Origin: Blastocatellia bacterium
GTDB lineage: Bacteria > Acidobacteriota > Blastocatellia > Pyrinomonadales > Pyrinomonadaceae
Assembly (NCBI GenBank): GCA_003487805.1
Contig: DNNE01000046.1
Coordinates: 4,340-37,591 of the forward strand
Direction of reading: 5' to 3'
Length of the DNA: 33,252 nt
Position numbers and translations under genes: made by a program. The notes beneath the pieces are model-generated. The model saw only the letters and a program-made list of their open reading frames with translations, was not told where the DNA came from and ran no database searches. Positions 1 through 7,031 of the stretch are shown here, piece after piece. Positions within the stretch are counted from its first letter, which is position 1. Each line of letters begins with the position of its first letter.

Positions 1-2
1 CC

Positions 3-20
3 CGCTTGCTAGCGCAAGCG
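3..20. repeat. Short perfect palindrome (7-bp arms, 4-nt loop)
   Basis: CGCTTGC-TAGC-GCAAGCG forms a 7-bp hairpin. It has the same CGCAAGC/GCTTGCG core as the hairpins at 18274-18312, which suggests copies of one dispersed intergenic palindrome. No gene lies in bases 1-235 beyond this element, the repeat-like stretch at 107-140 and the terminator at 160-202. Confidence 0.55.
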
Positions 21-106
21 GTTCCGTACCAGATTGATTCTTCCCGCACGATCCGGACCTTCTGGGCTGGGCCGTAAAAAAGCCTTGCTCTTCTTTTTTC
101 AATTTC

Positions 107-140
107 CTTCGTGTCCTTCGTGCCTTTGTAGTGAATCTTC
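107..140. repeat. Low-complexity CTTCGTG repeat, possible dispersed element
   Basis: The stretch holds the tandem words CCTTCGTG-TCCTTCGTG-CCTTTGTAGTG. From general knowledge, words like these recur in intergenic DNA of several environmental phyla. Only one copy is present here, so the call as a dispersed repeat is an inference. Confidence 0.3.
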
Positions 141-159
141 CACTTAACAGGATCCGAAG

Positions 160-202
160 ATCCGGAAAACAAGAAAGCCGCCGGGCTTTTCGACCGGCGG
201 CT
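160..202 (-). terminator. Intrinsic terminator of the secreted-protein gene
   Basis: A 9-bp perfect stem, AGCCGCCGG (176-184) with CCGGCGGCT (194-202), closes a 9-nt loop. Read on the minus strand it is followed by a T-rich tract (TTTCTTGTTTT). It lies 34 bases past the stop codon of the minus-strand gene at 236-1330. Confidence 0.8.
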
Positions 203-235
203 CTCTTTGAGAAGCGCAAAGAAAAGAACTTGCTA

Positions 236-1330
236 CTATTCCGGCTTCCGAGTTCGCACCGGAAGCGTAGTCGGCTCCTTCATTTGATAATCGGCCGGCA
301 CCTCGAACAACGAATGATCTGGTTCAGAGCGATTGATGTTCGTCAGACGATAGACCGTCTCACCAGATCGCGGATCGGAATGCTTCGTCATGACAACCAT
401 CTGCAAATCTTTCGAGAACCAGCGCTCATCGACGATCGCGATCGGACCCTCATTCCCGATCTGCCCGGGCGGAATCGTAAAGGTCATACGCGTCCCGGTT
501 GCCGCCACACCCTCGATGGTTTGCGTGCCGAGATCCTCTTTGTTCACGTTCTCGCTTCGTGCGTCGCGAGTTATCACTTGATATCCGCCGCCACCATTCG
601 GCTGTGTGCTCCAGCTTACTGACGGGGCCACGGTGGTCGGCGCCGCGCCGCCCGCCGCACTCGGAGCTGTGGTCGCGACAGTTACGCCACTGCCTACGCC
701 CGCACCCGTTCCCGTTCCCACGCCGATACGCGCGGAACTGCTTTCCGGCGCTACCGCACTGAAAACAAAGTTGCTGGTTCCGGTCGCAATCCCGGCGGGG
801 CCGGACGTCGCGCGCTGAAACGTAAAGCTGCCCATTGGACTCTTGCGAGCGGTCCGACTGCTGGGGTCGAGCGAATAGCTCACGCCGGCGACCGGATCGC
901 TAATCATGACTGTCTGGAGCGGCAGTGCGACGGAGTTGGGGCCGCTGATCCCGCCAATTACTTTCAGGGTCTGCTCTCGGCGAGTTCGGCCTTCACTATC
1001 ACGATAGAGCGCGGCAGTAGAACGATTGACGATCCGGTTGCCGTCGCCCAGAACCTGCGTCGTTTCGGTGACAGCTTCAGCAGAGTATGGCGCACCCTTA
1101 ATCGGCTTTCCGTCGAAAGCAAATTCCGAGTTAACGAAAGTGAAAGTGTTTGCTCCGGGCGGCATCGGGGTCTTATCCAATTGGCCCGAGAGCGTCCTAA
1201 CCCTGATTTCCGGGGCAGTTGCCGGCAACGGCGCGGGCGTTTCTTTCTGTTGTTGACCAAATGCGTTCAGGCCGCAGACGAACAATATGCCGGTTGCCAA
1301 AATGCCGGCGAAGGTCGTGGTTTTCTTCAT
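236..1330 (-). CDS. Secreted protein of unknown function downstream of an ECF sigma/anti-sigma pair
   Basis: This 364-residue protein begins with a clear Sec signal peptide: KK, then a hydrophobic stretch to about residue 22, with likely cleavage after AFG or AFGQ. It is therefore exported. The rest is soluble and low in cysteine, with a Gly/Ala/Thr/Val-rich linker around residues 195-240 and a C-terminal part rich in beta-type residues. AAAAGGAG just upstream of the ATG is a good ribosome binding site. It is the third gene after sigma and anti-sigma on the same strand, 71 bp behind the anti-sigma gene, so it may be co-transcribed with them or be a target of the sigma factor. I recognise no named domain; proteins of this layout are common beside ECF factors in acidobacteria (general knowledge). 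Confidence 0.75.
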   Translation of the reverse strand: MKKTTTFAGILATGILFVCGLNAFGQQQKETPAPLPATAPEIRVRTLSGQLDKTPMPPGANTFTFVNSEFAFDGKPIKGAPYSAEAVTETTQVLGDGNRIVNRSTAALYRDSEGRTRREQTLKVIGGISGPNSVALPLQTVMISDPVAGVSYSLDPSSRTARKSPMGSFTFQRATSGPAGIATGTSNFVFSAVAPESSSARIGVGTGTGAGVGSGVTVATTAPSAAGGAAPTTVAPSVSWSTQPNGGGGYQVITRDARSENVNKEDLGTQTIEGVAATGTRMTFTIPPGQIGNEGPIAIVDERWFSKDLQMVVMTKHSDPRSGETVYRLTNINRSEPDHSLFEVPADYQMKEPTTLPVRTRKPE

Positions 1331-1401
1331 GATTTCTCCTTTTGAGTTCTGCGAGCCGCGGCCCGCGTTTCCAAGTTTTCAGGCTCTCTCTAATTTCGTA
1401 A

Positions 1402-2142
1402 TCACTGCACAAAGCGAATAGCGCGAGCGAGTCCATCCGAACCCAACAGCACATCCGCCTTAACTCGTTGATCCGCACGGTCCATGTTTACCGGCAAGCC
1501 AAAGCTGGCCATCGCCGATCGCGGCAACTCTACGCGAACCATCTGCGCGTCAGAACCCACGTTGGGGTCGCCGTAGGTCAACGGAATAAAGTCGGTGGCG
1601 ATTTCTTTCGGTTGACTCGCTTGCGGCGCCGATGTTTGGCGTACCGGCAAGTGACGATGCGAGATAACCTGCGGTTTCTGTATGACGCTTACCGCGAGGT
1701 TATCTGGTCCCGGCTCGGTTCCTGTCTCTTTAGTAGTCTGAATTGCCCGCACCGCGGTTGAATTTGTCGGATTTGAAGCCTCTACGTTAGCCGGCTGGCG
1801 ATGCCGGCGAATGACCGGCAAAAGTGCAAACATGAGAAGCAACATCGCGGCAATCGCGCCCGCCGCGTAAATCCATCTGCGGGGATTCGTCGTGACGTGG
1901 ACAACCCCGCGCGCGTCAAAGCTGGCGCTCAGGCTCTCCCAGACCGCCGCCGACGCGGTTAGATCTTCCGTCGCTGAAACCAGCTCGCGCAAATCCGCAC
2001 TCAGGCGCTGCTCGACTTTCAGACGGTCTGCACAATTCAGGCATTCGCTGGCGTGCGCCAAAGCTTGCGAGCGCGCGCCGGCGTCCATCATTTGATCTCG
2101 AGCGATATCACCTGCTAGATCGGAAAACATTTGGCAGTTCAT
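1402..2142 (-). CDS. Anti-sigma factor with N-terminal zinc finger (zf-HC2/ZAS type)
   Basis: A 246-residue single-pass membrane protein. The N-terminus carries H30-x3-C34-x2-C37, the ZAS zinc-binding motif that defines anti-sigma domains holding ECF factors inactive; an additional Cys3 is present. A transmembrane helix spans about residues 90-111, followed by a roughly 135-residue extracytoplasmic domain rich in Pro/Gln/Thr. The ATG at 2142 overlaps the stop of the sigma gene by four bases (ATGA), so the pair is translationally coupled. An in-frame extension upstream is possible but would run through the sigma gene and is rejected. Likely role: membrane sensor that releases the sigma factor on an envelope signal. 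The C-terminal domain is not recognisable, so the signal is unknown. Confidence 0.88.
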   Translation of the reverse strand: MNCQMFSDLAGDIARDQMMDAGARSQALAHASECLNCADRLKVEQRLSADLRELVSATEDLTASAAVWESLSASFDARGVVHVTTNPRRWIYAAGAIAAMLLLMFALLPVIRRHRQPANVEASNPTNSTAVRAIQTTKETGTEPGPDNLAVSVIQKPQVISHRHLPVRQTSAPQASQPKEIATDFIPLTYGDPNVGSDAQMVRVELPRSAMASFGLPVNMDRADQRVKADVLLGSDGLARAIRFVQ

Positions 2143-2768
2143 GCAAAACACCTCTTCGACTTCACCACCTCGGACCTCGAGCTTTCGTCGCGGGCCGTCT
2201 CTAATTTTTCGGTCAGGATCGCCCGCGCGCGATGCAGACGGGAACGAACAGTTCCAACGGCACAATTCATGATGTGCGCGGTCTCTGCGTAACTCATCTC
2301 TTGCAATTCACAAAGAATAACAACTTCGCGATAGTGCTCAGGCAAGCTCAAAACTGCTTTTCTAACCGCGTCGATTTTTTCTTTTCTCATAGCAGAAGAG
2401 AGGTGGCCGCGCACGGCGACACCGCGGTCAATCTCTTCGTGATGTTCATCCACCGGCACCATCGGCCGATCCTGACGCAAACGGCGCAGCACCTGATTGC
2501 GAGCAACGCCGAGCAGGAAAGGTTTGACGGCGCCTTTGGTTTCATCGAACGCCGCGCGGTTATTAATAAGCGCCATAAAAGTTTCCTGAGCTACATCGTC
2601 AGCGATTTCTGGCCGGCCGGTCATGTACAGCGCGAATCGATAAACGTTGCCGTGCCGCCGTCGATACAATTCGGCAAACGCTTCTTTGTCGCCGTCGAAG
2701 AGACGTCGAACCAGTTCGATGTCGGTTGGCACTGACGCCTTCATCACCACATTCATCGCAGCAGTCAT
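2139..2768 (-). CDS. ECF-type RNA polymerase sigma factor
   Basis: A 209-residue sigma-70 family protein with the two-domain ECF layout. Region 2 covers about residues 18-100 (DVAQETF, core-binding helix; FLLGVARNQVLRRLR). Region 4 covers about residues 138-195, where LPEHYREVVILCELQEMSYA is followed by the GTVRSRLHRAR recognition helix. Region 3 is missing, as expected for this class. The gene overlaps the anti-sigma gene by four bases and presumably shares its promoter. No Shine-Dalgarno is visible before the first ATG, and Met5 is an alternative start. A GGAACC/GATAAC pair just upstream resembles an ECF promoter and suggests self-activation. Confidence 0.93.
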   Translation of the reverse strand: MTAAMNVVMKASVPTDIELVRRLFDGDKEAFAELYRRRHGNVYRFALYMTGRPEIADDVAQETFMALINNRAAFDETKGAVKPFLLGVARNQVLRRLRQDRPMVPVDEHHEEIDRGVAVRGHLSSAMRKEKIDAVRKAVLSLPEHYREVVILCELQEMSYAETAHIMNCAVGTVRSRLHRARAILTEKLETARDESSRSEVVKSKRCFA

Positions 2769-2773
2769 GGTTA

Positions 2774-2800
2774 GTTATCGTGGCAAAGCCGAAAGGTTCC
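2774..2800 (-). promoter_or_regulatory. Candidate ECF-type promoter of the sigma operon
   Basis: On the minus strand GGAACC (2795-2800) is followed after 15 bp by GATAAC (2774-2779), just before the sigma ATG at 2768. A GGAAC -35 is typical for RpoE-like ECF factors. The close spacing to the start codon would make the message almost leaderless, in line with the missing Shine-Dalgarno. Inferred by eye only. Confidence 0.35.
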
Positions 2801-2827
2801 ACAAAACTCCAGGCTCCCGCTCATTTT

Positions 2828-3328
2828 TCATTCATTGAAAGGGAACTGGCGGCTCTCAATTCGTAAGATGAGTTCAGCCAGGGCGTTTTGCGTCGATTCC
2901 TGCACATCCGGAGGGTACGAGAATATTCGAGCATGCCGCTCGAACTCGTCCAAATCGAGAATTTGATATGAGAAATCAGTTTGCACAAGCACGTCGATGT
3001 CCAGGTCTACGTAAGTCATTAACGAATCCTCGACGATTGGCGGCAAATTGATGTTGCAGTACCAGAAGCGAGTCTCACCAGTGTCTTTGAGAAATCGGAA
3101 AACGTTGTACCACTTATCCAGCCAATAGTATTCAACCGTCCGAGTTCCCAGCGGGATGTGTCCCAGCTGCGAGTGATGAACTTCAATATCAAATTCTGCT
3201 TCGAGGATCAGGAGCGAGCCGTCGCGGCGCGCCAGCTGTGCGTTCCAGCGGCGGTGTTCAGTGCCGTCGTATTTCATTACGCGGACTGTGATGGTTTTGC
3301 CCGGGGCTTCGATTGCGTTCATCGGCAT
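2828..3328 (-). CDS. DUF402 family protein (predicted nucleotide phosphohydrolase fold)
   Basis: A 166-residue cytoplasmic protein. It matches the DUF402/FomD-like pattern: an N-terminal beta-barrel half (VRVMKYDGTEHRRWNAQL), an aromatic middle (YWLDKWYNVFRF), and FWYCNINLPP followed by an acidic stretch YVDLDIDVLV and DLDEFERH. Family members such as S. aureus Sa1684 and Streptomyces FomD hydrolyse nucleoside di/triphosphates or cytidylyl phosphonates with divalent metal. The acidic residues that would bind metal appear to be kept. The first ATG (3328) and the ATG two codons on (3322) are equally plausible, and neither has a strong ribosome binding site. It stands alone, separated from the ABC gene upstream by a repeat. 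The physiological substrate cannot be told from context. Confidence 0.8.
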   Translation of the reverse strand: MPMNAIEAPGKTITVRVMKYDGTEHRRWNAQLARRDGSLLILEAEFDIEVHHSQLGHIPLGTRTVEYYWLDKWYNVFRFLKDTGETRFWYCNINLPPIVEDSLMTYVDLDIDVLVQTDFSYQILDLDEFERHARIFSYPPDVQESTQNALAELILRIESRQFPFNE

Positions 3329-3370
3329 AAGTCAATTGCACGCGCTGTGAGCTAGTGCCCCGATTTGAAA

Positions 3371-3473
3371 TTCTCTGCGCCTCCTCTGCGTTCTCCGCGT
3401 CTCGGCGGTGAGTGGCACTCAAGCTAATATTCACCGCGGAGGCGCAGAGGTCGCCGAGACTGCGCAGAGAAAA
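3371..3473. repeat. Inverted pair of CTCTGCG/CGGTGA repeat units
   Basis: Two diverged copies of one roughly 42-bp unit face each other. The left arm (3371-3412) runs TTCTCTGCGC...CGGCGGTGA. The right arm (3431-3472) is its approximate reverse complement, TCACCGCGG...GCGCAGAGAA. Outer 10-bp and inner 6-bp ends match exactly and the middles differ. The unit resembles a word (CTCTGCG-TCTC-GCGGTGA) seen between genes in many environmental bacteria. It fills the gap between the ABC gene and the DUF402 gene and could also act as a weak terminator. Confidence 0.6.
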
Positions 3474-3487
3474 ACCAAAACGGGACA

Positions 3488-4507
3488 CTACGCTGCTGAA
3501 GGTGACTCCGGCTCATTGTCACCGACCAATTGCAAGAACACATCCTCCAGGTTTGAGAGACGGATCATGCGGCGCCGGCCCTCGTATTCCTTCATCAATG
3601 GAGTGAGGATTTCAGCCTCGGCGGCGAAATAGAAGTGAGCGTTATTCCGCGCCACCGCACTGATCCCATTGCGGGTCGTGTCTAACGGCAAATCTCCAAC
3701 GTCGCGAACCTCAAGGGCGTAGCGAGAGACTCTCGACAGCACGAGGTCGCGTGGTGTCCCGCTCGCCAGAATGTGGCCGCGGTCCATCACCACCAGTCGT
3801 TCGCAGAGCTTTTCGGCCTCTTCCATATAGTGGGTTGACAGCAAAATCGTCACGCCACCGACTCGGCGCAACTCTTCCAGCTTCTGCCAGATTTCCTGGC
3901 GGACCTGTGGATCGAGTCCGGTTGTTGGCTCATCAAGGACCAGCACCCGCGGGTTATGAAGCAAGGCGCGCGCAATCATCAACCGGCGCTTCATGCCACC
4001 GGAGAGGTGTTCGATCTTCGCGTCGGCGCGATTGCCCAGACCGATGAAGTCGAGCAGCTCTGCTGCTCTGAGTGCAGCTTCCTTTGACGCAATCCGATAA
4101 TAGCTGGCATAGACGATTAGATTCCGGCGCACGTTGAGATCGGGATCGAGGTTATTGTCCTGCGGCACCACGCCAATCAAGCCCCGTATTTCGCGACCTT
4201 GCGTTCGCACATCCAAACCCTCGACCAAAAGCTGGCCGGAAGTCGGCGGCGTACGACAAGCAATCATGCGCATCGTCGTGGATTTGCCTGCTCCGTTGGG
4301 GCCCAGCAAGCCAAAGGTTTCCCCGCGCTTGACCGAGAATTCTATGTCGTCAATGGCTTTATGTTTGTTGTAGACCTTAGTTAGATTGCGGGCGATGACG
4401 ACTTCAGAGTGAAGAGCGCCAGACGCGGGATCGTTGGCAGCGAAACGAGAAGCTTCGAGGCTGGGAGATTTGGAAGCGTCTGTCTTTGGGTGTAGCGAAT
4501 CCAACAT
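3488..4507 (-). CDS. ABC transporter ATP-binding protein (DrrA/NodI-like exporter type)
   Basis: With the ATG at 4507 this is a 339-residue ATPase. All nucleotide-binding motifs are present: Walker A GPNGAGKST (69-77), Q-loop VVPQDNN, signature LSGGMKRR (168-175), Walker B VLVLDEP (188-194), D-loop GLDP and switch histidine H226 in STHYMEEAE. A roughly 100-residue C-terminal domain after position 235 fits the DrrA/CcmA-like family that pairs with ABC-2 permeases. No permease gene lies next to it, so its partner is unknown. An in-frame start at 4579 exists but would overlap the transaldolase gene; 4507 leaves a 41-bp gap and is preferred. About 35 Ser/Ala-rich residues precede the ATPase fold. 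The start codon sits in the loop of a 12-bp inverted repeat. Confidence 0.88.
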   Translation of the reverse strand: MLDSLHPKTDASKSPSLEASRFAANDPASGALHSEVVIARNLTKVYNKHKAIDDIEFSVKRGETFGLLGPNGAGKSTTMRMIACRTPPTSGQLLVEGLDVRTQGREIRGLIGVVPQDNNLDPDLNVRRNLIVYASYYRIASKEAALRAAELLDFIGLGNRADAKIEHLSGGMKRRLMIARALLHNPRVLVLDEPTTGLDPQVRQEIWQKLEELRRVGGVTILLSTHYMEEAEKLCERLVVMDRGHILASGTPRDLVLSRVSRYALEVRDVGDLPLDTTRNGISAVARNNAHFYFAAEAEILTPLMKEYEGRRRMIRLSNLEDVFLQLVGDNEPESPSAA

Positions 4508-4527
4508 GTTTTCATCTACACCCAAAG
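4484..4527 (-). promoter_or_regulatory. 12-bp inverted repeat enclosing the ABC gene start codon
   Basis: CTTTGGGTGTAG (4484-4495) and CTACACCCAAAG (4516-4527) are exact reverse complements around a 20-nt loop. In the minus-strand message the loop carries the AUG at 4507. The stem could control translation of the ATPase relative to the transaldolase upstream, or mark the processing point between the two. Its function is inferred. Confidence 0.5.
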
Positions 4528-4548
4528 CCAGGGAGGCAACAGGGTGAC

Positions 4549-5205
4549 TTACGCCTTCGCCGCAGACGTCTTCTTCCAATCGGAGAGGAAGGTCTCCTGT
4601 CCTTTATCCGTTAACGGATGCTTCAGTAGTTGCTGAAAAACTTTGAAGGGCATCGTGGCGATGTCCGCTCCCATCCGCGCAGCTTCGATAACGTGAATTG
4701 GAGAGCGCAAACTCGCCGCCAGCACCTCAGTCTTAAATTCATAGTTATCGTAGATCTCGATGATCTCTTCCAACAGCCGTAAACCGTTGTCGCCGATGTC
4801 GTCCAGCCGACCCAGAAACGGACTGATGAACGACGCGCCCGCCTTAGCAGCGCATAGAGCCTGGGCTGAAGAAAAGCAAAGCGTCACGTTCACGTTGATT
4901 CCTTCATCGTTGAGAGTTCGGGTGGCTTCTAATCCCTCGAGGGTAAGCGGACACTTCACGACAACGTTCGGCGCAATCTTCACGTACTCACGACCTTGCT
5001 TAATCATCTCGTCGCGATCGTTCGTGGTCGTCTCTGCTGAGACGGGCCCGGACACAATCTTGCAAATTTCAGCAATATGCTGCTTGAAATCCACACCGCC
5101 TTCTTTTGAAATTAGTGTGGGGTTAGTTGTGACGCCATCTGCCAGACCAAGCGCTGCTGCCTGTCGAATCTCGTCGAGGTTCGCCGTATCGAGAAAGAAC
5201 TTCAT
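4549..5205 (-). CDS. tal: Transaldolase, small (TalC/MipB) type
   Basis: This 218-residue protein has the length of the decameric FSA/transaldolase subfamily. It transfers a dihydroxyacetone unit between sugar phosphates in the non-oxidative pentose phosphate pathway. The Schiff-base lysine is K84 in VVVKCPLT. Other family marks are FLDTANLDEIR at the N-terminus, GVTTNPTLISKEG (24-37), and FISPFLGRLDD. E58 in VSAET is the residue usual in transaldolases; true fructose-6-phosphate aldolases generally have Gln there, so transaldolase is the better call. GGAGGAG five bases before the ATG is a strong ribosome binding site. The ABC gene follows on the same strand. The gap to the divergent gene at 5454 (about 250 bp) must hold both promoters; a TATATT box near 5236-5241 is the only suggestive element. 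Confidence 0.92.
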   Translation of the reverse strand: MKFFLDTANLDEIRQAAALGLADGVTTNPTLISKEGGVDFKQHIAEICKIVSGPVSAETTTNDRDEMIKQGREYVKIAPNVVVKCPLTLEGLEATRTLNDEGINVNVTLCFSSAQALCAAKAGASFISPFLGRLDDIGDNGLRLLEEIIEIYDNYEFKTEVLAASLRSPIHVIEAARMGADIATMPFKVFQQLLKHPLTDKGQETFLSDWKKTSAAKA

Positions 5206-5453
5206 AAACTCCTCCTGGTTTTTCTGCTTTTGAACAATATAAGCGAAACGTGAACGGATTTACAGTCTGGATAGGACAAGGTCGTACGAAATCATGTCCG
5301 ATACCGTTTATGCGATGACGATATCGGTTAGCGAGTCCACGAACGTGATGCAGTTGACTCACTCACAGGTCAGACGTTCATGTTGGAACAGCAATTGCGA
5401 TGCTGATCAATGAAAACTCTCTCCTCAGGTTTCCCAGAGAAGGAGAATCAGCC

Positions 5454-6803
5454 ATGAAGAATCTTAAGATTAGCCGCCTCGCATTGATTGTATCGCTCGG
5501 CCTGGCTTCCGCGACTCTCGTCACCGCCCAGGACGAACGGCGCGGTCGTCATGACCAGAGTAAGTCCGACAATCAGAAGCAGACGACGAACCAACAACAA
5601 CCACGCAATAACGATGACCAGCAACGCCGGCAGGCTGAAGAGCAGCGCAGCGGCAGCGAGCGCCAGGCGCAGGAGCAACAACGTCAGGCGGATCGCAACC
5701 GTCAGGACCAGCAGCGCGCTGAAACGGAGCGACGAAGTCAGGATCAGCGAAGGGCCGAACTCCAAAACCAGAAGCAGCAGGATGGCCGCCGCTTCGATCA
5801 GGAAAGACAGGCCGAAGAACAAAGACGAGCTGCCGACCAGGGACGCGCTGAACAGGAACGCCGCAATCAGGAGATGCAGCGTCGAAAGCAGGAAGACGGG
5901 CGGCGTTTCGATCAGGAAAGACAAGCCGAAGAACAAAAACGAGCTGCCGACCAGCAGAGACAAAGTCAGGAACAGCAACGGTTGCTCGATCAACAGCGGC
6001 GCCAAAATGACGCGCAGCGTCGCGTGAATAATCCGCAGAATCAGGATTCGCAACGTCGCAATGATCAGCAACGCACTGTCGACGCGCAGAGAAGACTACA
6101 ACAGCAACCGCAGGATAATCAGCGTCAACAGTTGGAGCGGCAGCGTAACGATCAGCAAATCCGTAACAATCAGAGCGGTCGCGTCGGCCGGGATGCGCGG
6201 GACAATAACCGTTTGACCGACCAACAACGCGCGGATTGGCGGAACCGGGAAGCGCAGTCGTGGCGTCAGCGGCAAAACGATTTTCGCCGGCGGGATGATG
6301 ATCGGCAACGCCAATGGCAACAGCGTCAACAGTATTTGCAGCAACAGAGACGCACGAATCAATGGCGGTTTCAACAACAGTACTGGCAGCGCTTGCAACA
6401 GGATCGAATTCGCTTGCAGTCCTTTAGCTATTACGATTATGGCGATCCGATCTATAGCTATTCTCGGAACGGCAGCTACTACAACTTAAACCAATATGGA
6501 GCCAATCTGCTTCAGCGGGCCATTAACGATGGGTATGAAGAAGGCTTCCGTGCCGGGCAGGCTGACCGTCAGGACGGATGGCAATATGATGTGGAAAACT
6601 GCGATGCGTTCCAGGACGCGACCTACGGCTACGACGGATATTATGTAGACGTCAACGAGTATCAGTACTATTTCCGCGAAGGTTTTCGTCGCGGATATGA
6701 AGATGGATACTATAGCCGCTACCAGTACGGAACATATTCAGGTGGCAAGTACACGATTCTGGGAGCTGTGCTGAGGGTGATACTCGATCTAAATCGGTAC
6801 TAG
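5454..6803 (+). CDS. Secreted Gln/Arg-rich repeat protein with Tyr/Gly-rich C-terminus
   Basis: A 449-residue exported protein of unknown function. The ATG at 5454 follows AAGGAG and opens a clean signal peptide (residues 1-25, cleavage near VTAQ), which decides this start over the ATG at 5400. Residues 30-320 are almost entirely Gln, Arg, Asn, Asp and Glu, with long predicted helical or coiled-coil runs and an internal duplication. Residues 330-449 change abruptly to a Tyr/Gly/Asp-rich domain with repeated EGFRAGQADRQDG and EGFRRGYEDG motifs. The protein is strongly charged and resembles envelope or spacer proteins seen in acidobacterial genomes. A hairpin terminator follows directly, so it is probably monocistronic. 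Confidence 0.82.
   Translation: MKNLKISRLALIVSLGLASATLVTAQDERRGRHDQSKSDNQKQTTNQQQPRNNDDQQRRQAEEQRSGSERQAQEQQRQADRNRQDQQRAETERRSQDQRRAELQNQKQQDGRRFDQERQAEEQRRAADQGRAEQERRNQEMQRRKQEDGRRFDQERQAEEQKRAADQQRQSQEQQRLLDQQRRQNDAQRRVNNPQNQDSQRRNDQQRTVDAQRRLQQQPQDNQRQQLERQRNDQQIRNNQSGRVGRDARDNNRLTDQQRADWRNREAQSWRQRQNDFRRRDDDRQRQWQQRQQYLQQQRRTNQWRFQQQYWQRLQQDRIRLQSFSYYDYGDPIYSYSRNGSYYNLNQYGANLLQRAINDGYEEGFRAGQADRQDGWQYDVENCDAFQDATYGYDGYYVDVNEYQYYFREGFRRGYEDGYYSRYQYGTYSGGKYTILGAVLRVILDLNRY
5781..5954 (+). repeat. 60-bp direct repeat inside the Q/R-rich gene
   Basis: Bases 5781-5840 and 5895-5954 are near-identical 60-bp copies, offset by 114 bp. Both encode DGRRFDQERQAEEQ followed by (R/K)RAADQ, with mostly synonymous differences. 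The repeat unit is therefore 38 codons long and the region probably grew by in-frame duplication. Confidence 0.85.
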
Positions 6804-6835
6804 AGAAGGACGGCACAGTCTCCTCTAAAACAATC

Positions 6836-6872
6836 AGCCCGGTTACCAGCAATGGTGACCGGGCTTTTTCTT
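6836..6872 (+). terminator. Intrinsic terminator after the Q/R-rich gene
   Basis: AGCCCGGTTACC (6836-6847) pairs with GGTGACCGGGCT (6854-6865) over a 6-nt loop (one T-G wobble), followed by TTTTCTT. It lies 32 bases after the stop codon at 6803. Confidence 0.88.
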
Positions 6873-6908
6873 GATCACGAGCCTAAATAATCGGGTCTCA
6901 ATCGAGAA

Positions 6909-7009
6909 TGAAGTCAGTACCGAGAGCGATAGCGACCGGGTAACATTCCAGTCAATCTCGACGCCGCAAAATGCCAACCCGGTCGCTATCGCTCTCGGTA
7001 CTGACTTCA
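6909..7009. repeat. Perfect 33-bp inverted repeat, candidate REP/MITE-like element
   Basis: Bases 6909-6941 and 6977-7009 are exact 33-base reverse complements separated by 35 bp. The arm core is ACCGAGAGCGATAGCGACCG. The element sits between two convergent genes, downstream of a complete terminator, so a role in termination is not needed. Arms this long and error-free imply recent origin, selection for structure, or gene conversion. A 64-residue reading frame runs through it (6871-7065) but looks like a by-product. Confidence 0.85.
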
Positions 7010-7031
7010 CGCCCATCGTTCGCTCCTACCA

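Noticed and set aside
5448..6071. Long Leu/Ile-rich frame opposite the Q/R-rich gene
   Set aside because: It is the mirror of CAG/CGT-rich codons; no ribosome binding site, and the plus strand has a signal peptide and terminator.
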